From: Chionis minor
Lineage: Eukaryota; Chordata; Aves; Charadriiformes; Chionididae
Direction of reading: 5' to 3'
Length of the DNA stretch: 64,000 nt
NCBI GenBank assembly: GCA_013398295.1
Contig: VZSF01008870.1
Location: 840,033-904,032 of the forward strand
Below are positions 24,704 through 36,424 of the stretch, in pieces. Both the position numbers and the translations under genes were made by a program. The notes under the pieces are model-generated. The model was not told where the DNA came from. It made no database searches and saw nothing but the letters and a program-made list of their open reading frames with translations. Numbering within the stretch: position 1 is the stretch's first letter; each line of letters begins with the position of its first letter.

Positions 24704-26936
24704 AACTATGACTTCCTATGCAGTTAAGTTATATGAATGCCAGTCCTTAAAACTCTCAGCTGTAAAAAGTGTGTTTATACGGCACATATTCAGCATGAAG
24801 CAGGGTTGTCCCAGCTGGTATATCTAAACACCTTCAGAGCACCACGCAGAGGTGCTTGCTGCTCTGGAAGCAGTATGGGCCATTACTGCTGTACTGTCTC
24901 TTAGGAGGGTTTGTCAGCTCAAACACAGCCAAGTTCACATGACTAACAGTTTTCTGTTTGTGGATGGGGCACAGCTGGTTGGCGTTTGGGACCCTGCACC
25001 CTGCTCTAATTTATTGCCCGGCAAGAATGTTCAGTAACTGCAGATTGCCTGACTATGCTTAATTTTGGGGGGTTAGTTCAGTTTAACTGTGTCCAAATGG
25101 ATGGTAAACCATGATTCTCAGTACTGGCAGTTAATGCAGCGGTGTTTCCTGAGTAACTTGGGATAAGGAAGTAAATTGCAAAATACAGAACCCTGTCAAA
25201 ACACCTGTTTTTTAAGAGACATGTCTATAATGGGTGTGATTTATCACATCAGCACAGATCAAATTACAAGAAGACTTCTTGAAAGTCTTGTTGAAGGTTC
25301 AGGGTTGAAAAGCAAATTAAACAACCTGGGTTTAGGCTGAAGATATTCAAGTGAAACAAATGTAAAAAAGTGCTGCTGCAAATTGTTATCCTTCTACTGT
25401 TATTTTTAATCCATTTTTACTGAGAACTTAAATGACGTGAGAAAGCTGCTTTTTAATTCCTAGGAAGGGAGCACGACGTTCTTAGGAGTTTTCTGAAGCT
25501 TCAAAAAAGTAACCTGTTGGTGCCACAGCAGTGTAGGTAGTTCATGTTCCAAGGTAATGTTTATCCTGCTTGATGTCAGTAGGAGAACTCCCTTTGAGCT
25601 GTAAATTTTCCCCTGGCTTTCTCAAATAAGACCCTTTTTGCAACTCAGACCTTCCTTTGGTGAATATGACGCTGTCCGTCTGATGTATGGGATCACCTCC
25701 CATGGCCTTAAACTTCACTGGCTTTCGTATTTGATGTCTGTCTGCATCTGTCCCTGTCATAATGGAAAGATGGTGGTTTGTGTAGGGAAATCAAAGCCAC
25801 ATTTATGCCGCCCAGCAAGGAGGTGTGTGTTGGCACCACAGCAGGGTGGTGTGTCAGTAGGGGCAGAGCAACACAGCATTACTCAGATTAGTGTCTCCAA
25901 GCTGCTCAGTAAGGCTTGTTAGCTGGTCTCTGTGAGGCACGTAATGCTGCGTTACGCTCATACCACTTTGAGAGGAAAGCTGGCTGTGCAGCAGTTGGTT
26001 CAAATGTCTCCAACTTAAGTTTCAATATTATTTTGCACCTTGGAGGACTCTGTGAGCCTGCTTTACATACACATTCTAATCAAGAAGAAATGTTCAGGCT
26101 AAAATGTGTACAGCTGTAGATGGCACCCTCAGTCATTGGACTGGGAAGGTCTTAAAAAGATAATTTGGAGCTCAAGTCTTAAATTGTATACGAGTGGAGT
26201 CATAGCTGTTTCTCTGTAAGAAAGCAGAGGGCATTTTGTAAACATCAGTCGGTTTACTTTACAGCAGGGTGGGTACAAGGAGAAACTGGCCAGGGTGACA
26301 GTTTTGCTGTGTCGAGAGAAATTGTGACTTCACAGTTCGGAAGGTAGCAGTCTGCATGCTGGGACAGCTGTCTGTTTTGCGTAGCTCTGCTGTTTATCAA
26401 GAAACCTCTGCATAGTAGACAGTGAACAGCCACTAAATGGGTAGCCATTGCAAAAGCAGAGGTAGGTCTTTTCCCACAGGCCTCTGAAGAGTCCAGAAAC
26501 TGATGGCCAAAATAACCACAGTGTTTTCATTGACTGAAAGCTGGCAGCACACAATAGCCAAGAACGTAGAGATTCAGTCTTTTCACCATGACCGGGGATT
26601 ATGCTTTGGCCAGATCAAACTTTTGGTCCTGACTTTACATTTCCAGGAGAGGTGTTTTACTTCTGAAGTTGTGCTTTGAACTCTCCTGGCACAGAGAGGG
26701 ATGATGGTTGACAAAGAGATCAGGCTGCAAGCGTAGTACAGGCAGCCCTTAATTCAGCCTGCTAGGAGACGGAAGAACAGAGACAGACTTCATGGATCAG
26801 TAGCACTGGCTCTGTCTCTTGTTTCAAGTTATTAAAATAACACTTCAGTTGTTTTTTAAAAGGCGTTTTCCTAAATGCTGTCTAATGCCCATAATAATTT
26901 TAGATGCTGGGAAGTAAATATTTTTCTTCTACCAGT

Positions 26937-27003
26937 GTGTTTTGGTTTTTTTTCCCACTTGGAAAGCAGTGGTATTTGGGGGTTTGTGTTTTGTTTTGGT
27001 TAT
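26937..27003 (+). repeat. G/T-rich low-complexity tract
   Basis: Two G/T blocks (about 26,937-26,953 and 26,970-27,003) flank a short mixed spacer. They share the TTTTGG and TTTGTGTTTTG words of the neighbouring tracts. Confidence 0.55.
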
Positions 27004-28118
27004 TCTTCTACAATATTTAGGATGAAGTAGAAATTAGCTTTGCTACCAACACCTTGCAGATATATACACACACAAAATACTTGAACTTGTCAAAACAAGT
27101 TATTTTTTGCATCAGCATTCCTGAGTTTATTTTCTGCTTGCATGTTGTCAGAAAAAGAGTGCTTCTTACCAGCTGCTGTGGACAAAACATGGTGTCTGCA
27201 AGATCGACAAACTGATGGCTTTTTGGTTAGTACTGTAGAGGTCAGCTATGGGAGAGACAGCTGGAGAAAAATAGGCAAAATTTGATTATTAGAAGGCTGC
27301 TTAAGATAAGACCAATGTTAAGATAAATTAAAAAATAGGGTAAAATACAAATGTGTTTCTGACCTTTAATGCCAGAAAAATGAACTGCTAGTGCTTGTAA
27401 CTGGGCCTTGAAATGAGCCCTCGGAGGAGACTGGGGCTCAGTGATGGTTTGATTTACATCCAGCCCTTGATTTCTTTTTTTGATGGATAGTTTTCTGTAT
27501 CATGACAGGCTAGTTTTGCTTCACAAGCAAATAAACTCTCCCTGTAGCAAGATGGGAGCATCACCTGTAAGAGAAAGTCAGCAGTCCCAAGGCAAGCTAT
27601 ATTATCCCCAAGTCAGGGCTTTAAGGGCGTCAGTAAATGAAGATGTGCTTACTGTATACTTCCTGTTCATCCAGAGCACTGTTAAATATCCCATCTACAC
27701 TAAAGTCATGTTCCTTCCTCCCCTCTTTTTTCCTCTCTTCTCTGGTCTACTGTCTTGTTGAATTGCTGAAAGGCCTCCAAGCATTTTGGGAAAGAGGATG
27801 ATGTTGAATCTTAAACACTCTTACAGGGAGTCAGCAGATTTCCACTAGGGTCTTCAACGGGATCTTCAGCAAGTTGCGTAACCCTTTCTGTGCATCAGAG
27901 TCATAGTCTACAAAGTGGGAACAGAAAGATTTATCTCACAGTGTTTTTGAATTTTGAGCTGGGACTCTTAAAAGAGGTCTTTGTTGTGATTTGCTTCCCC
28001 TTAAAACTGAATGGGAGTTGAATGTCTTGGTTTTCTCATTTCAGGGATTTTCAAAGCAGCTATCTTATGGGAAAAGCATGATATTTTTTTTTTTTCCCCT
28101 TGGATTTTTGTGTTATGA

Positions 28119-28488
28119 GTGATCAGCCTAGAGAAGAAAAGGCTCCAGGAAGACCTTATAGCCACTATCTGAAAGGGGCCTACAAGAAAGCTGGAGAGGG
28201 ACATTTTACAAGGGCACGTAGTGATAGAACAAGGGGTAGTGGCTTCAAACTGGAAGAGGGGAGATTTAGATTAGATCTCAGGAATAAATTTTTTGTGACG
28301 AGGATAGTGAGGGGCTGGAACAGATTGCCCAGGGAAGCTGTGGAGGCCCCATCCCTGGAAGTGTTTGAGTGTTAGATGGGGCTTTGAGCAACCTGGTCTA
28401 GTAGGAGATGTCCTTGCCCATGTCAGGGGGTTGAAACTAGCTGATCTTTAAGGTCCCTTCCAATCTAAACCATTCTATGATTCTATGA
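28119..28488 (+). mobile_element. CR1 retrotransposon 3' fragment
   Basis: The fragment covers the last part of the CR1 reverse-transcriptase ORF and its 3' end. Recognisable words are the CAGCCT-GAGAAG block, AAAGGGGCCTACAAGAAAG, and the closing sequence AAGGTCCCTTCCAA followed by two ATTCTATG octamers at 28,472-28,487. The ORF2-derived frame, with the motif [15 protein letters not shown], stays open almost to its end. The 5' part is missing, as is normal for CR1 insertions, which are usually 5'-truncated and make no clear target duplication. It is an inactive remnant. Confidence 0.92.
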
Positions 28489-29219
28489 CCTGATTTCAAA
28501 ATCTCTTTAAATGGAGTAAAAAATAGGTTATGGAAAGACTACAGTCCCAGTTATAAAGAAACCTGTATCTACTATCTGTAAGGACCTGATTAGTCCCAAC
28601 ACTACTGTGGTAAATAGATTATAATTTACTCCACACCTCCCACGATTCTCAGGGAAACTCTGAAAAAGGTGGGTATTTAATTAAGACAAAGCAAAACCTT
28701 TGGAAGTGCCATGTGCAGAAATAACTACTCTCAGAAATGCCTCTTTACTGAAAAAATGTTACTGCGTGGTAACAATTGCCACCTGGTAGAGGTGGAATAA
28801 TTTAGAAGGAAAGGAACAACGCAGAATAAAAATGCATGTACAGTTACAAATTATGGGCAGAAAGAGAGAATATTTGAAGTTGTCTATTGTGTTCCTTAGC
28901 TACAAATAATCCTGTGAAATATTTGTTCCAAAGGTCAAATAAGAAAAGACTTCAAAGCAAAAAAGGGTAATACTGAAACTGTCTCTAGCAGGTTTATTCT
29001 GAAAATATTTCAGAAGGTGAGAAACTGCTCTTGTGCAACAGTCTCAGGCTTCTACCGTAGGTATTGTTCTGCAGACACCTAGCCTTTAAGATCACTTATG
29101 TCATCAGACTAAAAATGGGATGTGTGTTTTTGGAAAACTTGCTTGGAGGAAGGACTGGTAAGTGAGGGAAGCAGTAAGCCCAATCTGTGTTCACTTACCT
29201 TCCCTAGCACTGGAGTGTG

Positions 29220-29474
29220 CAACGGTTTTAAACTGAAAGAGGACAGATTTAGATTGCATATTAAGAAGAAATTTTTTTACGATGAGGGTGGTGAGGCACT
29301 GGAACAGGTTGCCCAGAGAAGCTGTGGATGCCCCATCCCTGGAAGTGTTCAAGGGCAGGCTGGACGGAGCTTTGAGCAACCTGGTCTAATGAAAGATGTC
29401 CCTGACTGTCGAAGGGGGGATTGCTAGGTGACCTTTGAAGGTCCCTTCCAGCCTGAACTGTTCTGTGATTCTGT
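29220..29474 (+). mobile_element. CR1 retrotransposon 3' fragment, short
   Basis: It begins in the GGTTTTAAACTGAAAGAG block and ends with AAGGTCCCTTCCAGCC and two altered octamers (TTCTGTGATTCTGT). It has the same orientation as the fragment ending at 28,488 and lies 731 bp downstream. It starts further in than that copy and has a different tail, so the two look like separate insertions rather than one split element. Tail substitutions suggest it is older. Confidence 0.9.
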
Positions 29475-31816
29475 ACAGCAGAATAAAGGGCTACCATATG
29501 GATATCAGATCAGATGGAAAGCTAGGATTCCCAGAAAGGGTGGGAGTCAGGTATTAAATACCCTCTCTATCCACCAGCCAAACGTCCTTTAAATTGCTGA
29601 AGTTGCTTGGTGTTCTCTGAAACCATCTAGAGCAGCATGAGATTCATCTTGCTTGGCTTCAGCTATTTAGGTATGAGGCATTCAGTCCCACCAAACTCTT
29701 GGACCTCCTCACTAGCCTCGGCAGAAAGACGGGCATCTCCAGAGAGCTGTTTATCCCATCCGTCTTCTGCTGGGAAGAGTCACCCACAAAAAGTGCCCTT
29801 GTCCCCCTTGCCATCTGCTGTGGAGACATCTAGGCCAGTAGAGAAGATCCCTCACATCTGGACAGCTGAAATAAGGTGAAATGAAAACATTGTCTCAGCA
29901 GGAGGGTGAATGTGAATGTGCATAAAGGTGGTCTTAACAGGAAAGCATTTTACCTGTGTACTGATGGTAAGAAAATTGAATCATACTAACAGGCCCATCA
30001 CCTGCTTGTCTGACTTTGTTGTAAATATGAAACTCTGTTACAAATGTTAGCCTAAATGTTATTGAGGTTTAGGCCTAATTACTGCTATTCTATTGCTTTA
30101 TACAAGCCAGCTGCTCAGAAGCAGCTCTTCTTATCGTGCTGCGTATATCACTAAGCTGCGCATTAGAACGAAATTCTGTGCTCCGTTATAGGCCCAATTT
30201 TGTCAAAACTCCTATAATTTTGTTAGTGCACCTGCTGTTTTTCTAACAATTGTTGTGCTTCATTTCTCACCGGAGACACTCTGCTTTTCCTGTCAAGTGT
30301 GATTGAAGCTAGCAAACCCAGCAGCAAGCCACAAGTCCAGACTCGGGCGGTCCCCAGCCCTGCGCCAGCACGGTGGCAAGGGAGCCCTCTAATGTCAGCC
30401 TTGTGTTGCCAGCGGATGGAGCCTTTCTGCCCATGCACCTCTGCCACCACTCTCGCCCAAGAAACACAGGCTTTCAAAAGCTGTGAGCATATCTAAGTCC
30501 GCTCAGATCTACTGCCAAAATGAAGATGTTAGGTTAACACTTTATGGTATCTTTTTAAAAAATTACTTTGGAGACCTTCATACTTTTCCTGGGTAGTTCT
30601 CCGGTTTTCTTACATAAAGTGGTGTATCAAAATGCTATTTATGGTCATCCATAATTAAGAAGGTGAAATTTATAAATAGTCAGTGCTAAAGTCTTTCTGG
30701 CAAAGACTTTGATGATGCTACATGAAGCATTCCCCTATCAGATATATGGGCATTTTAAAATGCCTTTTCCATTGTCAGTAGCATTGACGTCTTTGCAGAA
30801 TGGTATCCTCCATAAAATGGGAGAATGTCTGAAAATCCTATGTACTTCTAAGAGTCTGCCCATTGCTCATGCAGTCTTCTGCACCTCTATAATAATTTTG
30901 TAAACATCAGGCCATTTCAAGCAATACAAATGTTATGCTTTATGTAGAACAGAATGAGAGACTGCTAAAGAGCTGATACAGATACATTGTTCTGTGAAGA
31001 AATGCAGAAATGGAAAGTTTACATCCAGTATGATTTTCTCTAGATTCTTTTAGTGGTAGTGGCACATCTTTTTGCCTCTTTCCAAGCCTTCAGTATTCTT
31101 CTTCTGTTTTGCTCTTCATGGGACAGGGCGAAGGAGGGAAAGTTTGTAAGTAAGATAAAGAAAAGATGGAGCAGTTTTATTTTTCAGAACATAATACGCA
31201 TGTTGTTCACTGACCCAGAAAAACGAGCCATGTGTACAAGGTTTACACTTTAAAAATGAAGGAAATCTTCCCTACCAAGCTGATAGGAGAGCTTTGGACC
31301 ATAGCAGTTCAGCTATAGCAGTGAATGTTGGGACTCAGCAGTGCTGGAGCCTGTTCTCTTCCCCAGCTCTGACAGTCTGCCGTTGTGCTCTTGGACATTG
31401 TCTCCTGAAATGCACCCAGCAGTAGTTTTCCACCCACATCAACAAATCCCCGGAGATGCGGGGGGCATCGTGCATCCTTTCTGTGAAAGGTAAAAACAAG
31501 CTTATTGTCAGTGGCCTTAAAATGCTGGATCTGTACTTTTCTAGTAAAGTGCTTGGATCTGAAAAATAAGACAAACCTCAAAAACCTATGCTATCACTTA
31601 TGCAAAGTGAAATGGTAAATTTTCTGATGTCTAGTGTTTGGGACTGAAGCCTGCCTGAAGCTGCAGTGCCTACAAGACAGTCTGCTTATTTGAACCTGTC
31701 CAGTTCAGCTATTTTGGTCCACCCCAGCTGAGTTGTTGCCCTAGCACCCTTTTATCGCAATTTTGGAACATTACAAATATAACAAGTGGATAAAATCTAA
31801 TTTTGTGCACTCTACT

Positions 31817-31838
31817 AAAAAAAAAAAAAAAAGAAAAA
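31817..31838. repeat. Poly-A run (16 A, then G and 5 A)
   Basis: A plain A-rich homopolymer on the sense strand. I see no attached retroelement or processed pseudogene upstream. Confidence 0.85.
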
Positions 31839-32118
31839 TGTACTCAATCATTCTGTTATCACACTTACTGCTGTCACCCCATTGTTTATTTCCAGACTGT
31901 GCGATGATGAACAAAAAATAGTTTTGGTGTTTCTTCAGGGTGAGAAGCTGTAAGTTTATTCTATAAATACAACCTCAGCAGACTTGGAGGAAGGGCTGAG
32001 GTTCACATTTTCTTTAAGGAGGGCTGTGCCGTATGCCTCAAATAGAGAGATCCTTACTCCAGGTAAGGATGATGAGTAAAGCCTCTTTCCTGCAAAGAGT
32101 ACTTAATTGTTTTCTCTT

Positions 32119-32144
32119 GGGGGATGGAGGGGGGGGGGAGGGAA
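32119..32144 (+). repeat. G-run tract with a 12-G run, quadruplex-prone
   Basis: Runs of 5 G, 2 G, about 12 G and 4 G are separated by single A or AT spacers. This is a strong quadruplex candidate in otherwise AT-rich intron 1. Exact run lengths should be treated with caution. Confidence 0.6.
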
Positions 32145-35100
32145 GACACCAGACAAACAAACAGAAAATGAAAGTGTTCCAACTACCTGGAAAAGTTTTG
32201 TTTTCATACTGTGCTTCAATCTCATTACAGCTTTTGAGGAATAACAGTGATAGTCAGACATTCCTCAGATGGGAAGTGATTAGGGTGTGAATTGCTGTAG
32301 GGAAGTACTATTTCCAGTAATGACACTGCAGGTGTTTTGAAAGCAAGCTGCTCTAACCTTTCAAATTGCAGAGGCATCCCGGTAACTCTAAGAATCACAA
32401 TCTACAAATGCTTAATTTCACTATTGCATTCCTAATTAAGAGGGGGGGAAAAGGTGTTAGGAAGCTGAATTTTGAAAGACATTCTTCCACAAATTAGCAG
32501 CTTCCTACTTCTGATCTGTTACTAAGAAATAAGAAGGTCATTCACATGTAGTTGCAGGACATCCATGCCTGGATATAGTGTTGCTAGCATTTATGGGCAC
32601 TCCAGGTATAAAAACTTAGGGTTTGATCAAAGCCTAAAAAAATTAAAGGCATTGCATCATGGAAGATAGATTACAGTTAGTAATACCAAGGTAATTGTTG
32701 TCTGATAATTATGTTGTCTTCATGGCACAGGATGCAACTTCTTTAAAAGATTTCTGTATCAAGTTGCTGTTCGATGCACAAAATCTCATCCTAAAGATTT
32801 CATCTGAATGCAAGTCCACCATATCCCTTTTAAAATTGCCCTGATACTACAGTGGAAAACTTGCACATCATTTTCCATCTGAATTTTGTTTAGATTTAGG
32901 TCTTAGCCAGTGAATCTTGTTCTTTCCTTGCCTGATCACCTCTCTGAGAAAGCCTTGCCCCGAGTAGCTGTTAATAAATTTTGATCAGGTCACTTATCAA
33001 CCTTCTCTTTCTTAATTAATTAAATCAGGCCATGGTATAGAAACCAAGAATTATCCTTGTCATTCATGGTATACCACGAGCTCAAGATACATAGCTGTAC
33101 ATTATCTACTCAGTTTACCAAGAGAGTTCTTCATGTAAATGTTAATTTATTCTTGACGGCCCAGATTATGAATAGCCTCAAAAGAATCTAGGGTCTTCTA
33201 TTTGGACTAAAGAGCACAAGTCCCCTTATTTCTAATGGATGCAAAATTAGCTCCCTCTTTTTGCATGGTAAAAAGTGTAAGAATCAGAAGTAATGTGGAC
33301 AGTTAGAGTAAATAAATTAATCTTTTTGTCATATTTTCAGACCATAGATTACATGTTGCTTTATTACTTTAGCACAGTATTGTTTTTCACTGCTTGCAAA
33401 GTACTATATTTTGCCTTTAGTTTTCATGCAAATCGGCTATTAATATCGGGGGAGATTTGCAGTGTTAAACATTATGCAAGGTACTCTGAGCATAGTGAGA
33501 ATCAAACCCATTTCCACCCATTCTAGCATAGGAGGGTAGGGGTTAGTTCAGAGCCTTTTGCTTGGCAGAAATCTGAACGCACCAGAGACCTGTTCAAAAG
33601 CACACGGAAATCACTGCAAAAAACCTCAGCAACTTCAGTGCGTTTGGGATAAAGGACTGGGACTTTCCTGGAAGGAAAAAAAATGGCAAATATTTCTAAT
33701 TGTAAGTAATTTTGAAGCAGACTGCTTTGTTCTCCAAAATCACTTTTAAGGAGCTGATGGAGACTAAAAACATGCATAATTTGATTAGTTTGATATCTAG
33801 GGTATTTTTATTCCTGCTTTACTCTTTTTAGTTGATGGGAAAAAAAGGTATTTTCTTACAAGCTTACCTTAGATTGATCACAGATAAATTAAAGAGCTTT
33901 GATGTGACCAGCAAAGCATACTTACTGATGTAATAACAAATACAAGCGTTCTTGGAAAAAACCTCTCAGGCGTATACTAAAATTTCATGTTTGTTTTTCT
34001 CTCCTTTTTTTGAATAGTAAAAAAATGAAACCCATTTATTTCTGTATTTTTAGGAATGTTTCCTCAAGCTGATTGTTCTGCTTTAGCTAGGCACACACTC
34101 TATGGTAGAAAGGATAAACAAGTACAGCTTTGTAGTTGGTCCAGAACAAGAAACCCTACATTCAAAACTCTGAACATAAAAGCTGCGGAGAACTTAACCT
34201 GACTTAGGTTGCTGTTGCTTGGCTTTCGTTGCATAAGGCTTACTGATACGAGGCCTATTTGCTCTTAACAGTTGCCAACAATAAGAAAGAATATATAGGC
34301 ATCAGAAAATTCTCTTTTTTGTCCTAAAATTCAAGGGTAAAAGATCAACTTGCCATTCTCCTGCTTGTTATTAGCCTTTCTTCTTTAGACGGGGGAGCTG
34401 TGAATTACGGCAATGCCTCATGATAAGCTCCTGTGTCATCTTTTAACTGACTGTATGATGGTGCATTTTCAAATTACTGCTGCTCAGCATATTGAAAATA
34501 AGGGCACTTGCTTAGGCGTTGGAAAGACATCGGCGTCGATGCCTTACTGACCTCAGCAGAGACAAAAACTTGCCTGCCAGTAGAAGCGTTGGGCTGCACA
34601 GGGTTCAGTATAGAGCCAGAGTCTTCATTTTCAGAAACTGTGTTACTGCGTGGCTGAGGTAGAACTGGCTCCTGATGCCCCGTCCCTGCTACCTGTCAAA
34701 TAGCCTTCTTCGTGAGTGCATCACACTCTGTCTTAAAGTGCCTTTGGTGCTTGGCCAGACTACTGCTAGGAGAAGGGTGCCCTACTGTACCTTTCTCCAG
34801 CCCTTAGAAATCCCATTCTTTCCAGCCTTAGCTTTTCACAGACAGTTTTATACCTACTTGGTCTCGTCCAAGGACTTCCCTCGTGGTTAAATAGCCATTC
34901 TCTTCCACTCTCGTTTGCTGTCATTGGAACCAGTCAAGCCGCTCTCTGGGCTTTGCTTTGTATGCCAAGAAAACTAAGCAGATGGAGGTAAAAGGAAGTT
35001 TTTCTTTGGTTTACCTTTAGATCACTTTAAAAGATCAAAATGAAACCAAAAGCTTCTTGATGAACACAAAATGATCTTTTTTCCCCCATAATTTGATTGC

Positions 35101-35669
35101 TGAAAACCTTGAAGCTGTTCTTCATTCTGGACGAAACACTTCTAAATTCTAAAATTGTTAGGGAACAAGAGTTTGAAACAAAAATTGTTTTAAAGCAGAA
35201 AAACATCAAACTTCTGGAAATGACAATCTGTCTACAATCAGGCATCTTTAAGATTCACTGCTTGCTGTGGAATAGCCCTCCCTTCATAATTTTTCCTTCT
35301 ATGTTAATCCCTGCTGCCTTTCTCTAATAGTTTGACACCTCTTCTCTGGGCCTGAGCCCAGGTGACAATGCCATACACGGCAGGGCCTTGTGCCCTGGAA
35401 ATAATGCTTCTCTCTCTGCCTTTGACACATCAGCCTTTTGGAGTCCTGGGCTTTGGAAGGATAAGGATAATATTCAGTTTCTAATAAATTATTAGTTGTT
35501 TTTGAAAATGCAAACTCTTACCGTCTAGTGGTTAAGCTCCTTTTGGAGATTTTTGTTTTTAGTTTGTTCCAGTGATTGTTTTTGTCGGGCAAATAACTTA
35601 CCTTAAAACGTGTGCTGTGCCTAGCTGCTGAGTTAACAAAGGCTGGTTCTGTTGAAAACTAGAAGACCA

Positions 35670-35714
35670 AGGGTTTGGTGGTTTTTTTTGTTCTTTTGGT
35701 GTTTCTTTTTTTAA
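35670..35714 (+). repeat. G/T-rich low-complexity tract
   Basis: GGGTTTGGTGGTTTTTTTTG leads into TTCTTTTGGTGTTTC and a T run. It is the fifth tract of this type in intron 1, again on the sense strand. Confidence 0.55.
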
Positions 35715-36410
35715 TCCCCTGAAGCTATCTAGTAGATTTCTCTCATGGCCAACTCCAGAACTGCTAATGAAAACCAGAACAGAACAAAGTTGTTGGGAGA
35801 CACATAAACCTAATATTAGTTTGGAAGGAGTAAATATTTATCCAGGGAGAAGGAGATGACTTATTTAAAGACTGACCTAATTTATTATTTAGGAAAACCA
35901 CCTTTTGGTATCCACCCTGCAGCCAAGAATTGTCCTTCTTTTTCCTAGAGTATATTATAGTTTAAGAAATGAACCACACAACCCAGAATATACTGGCAGG
36001 CACAGTCTCCCAGAATGGAACTACTCATTAAACTAATTTATCCTCCTAAGAGACCATTCTGAAGGTATTGCAGCGCATTAGGGACAAATCTGGATCGCTG
36101 TAATGTCACGGCTCTCAGAGATGGTAGCTTTAGTGGGAGGCACTCCAGTCAGGTTTGGGTTTGTACTAGCAGTTTCACAGGACACTTGTCCGTGACAGAC
36201 ATCTTCACTCAGCAGTTCTGTTTCATACCTCATTCTTAAGCTACGTGCCAAGTAAATCCCCAGAAAAATAAGTCTTGGAGAATGGAAAGGGGTCAGGGAG
36301 GTTGGTTTTATTTTCCTCATTTCATACTTGGTTAAGGTAAAATACTGGACGAGGCGGGAGATCAGAAACATAGTAGAGTTTCTTATTTGAGGTTGATTGA
36401 TTTTTCTAAC

Positions 36411-36424
36411 TTTTTTTTTTTTTT
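36411..36424 (+). repeat. Poly-T run (14 T)
   Basis: A plain sense-strand T homopolymer. A second run of 13 T lies at 36,818-36,830. Confidence 0.85.

Noticed and set aside
28100..28375. Coding gene from the 91-codon frame in the CR1
   Set aside because: The translation is the CR1 ORF2 C-terminus, and the element lacks the rest of the reverse transcriptase. It is a retrotransposon remnant, not a host gene.
28119..29474. Treating the two + strand CR1 pieces as one split element
   Set aside because: Both contain the same 3' region and each has its own tail, so they are two copies.
33012..33023. TTAATTAATTAA palindrome as a homeodomain site
   Set aside because: AT-only palindromes of this length are expected by chance in 43 kb of AT-rich intron.
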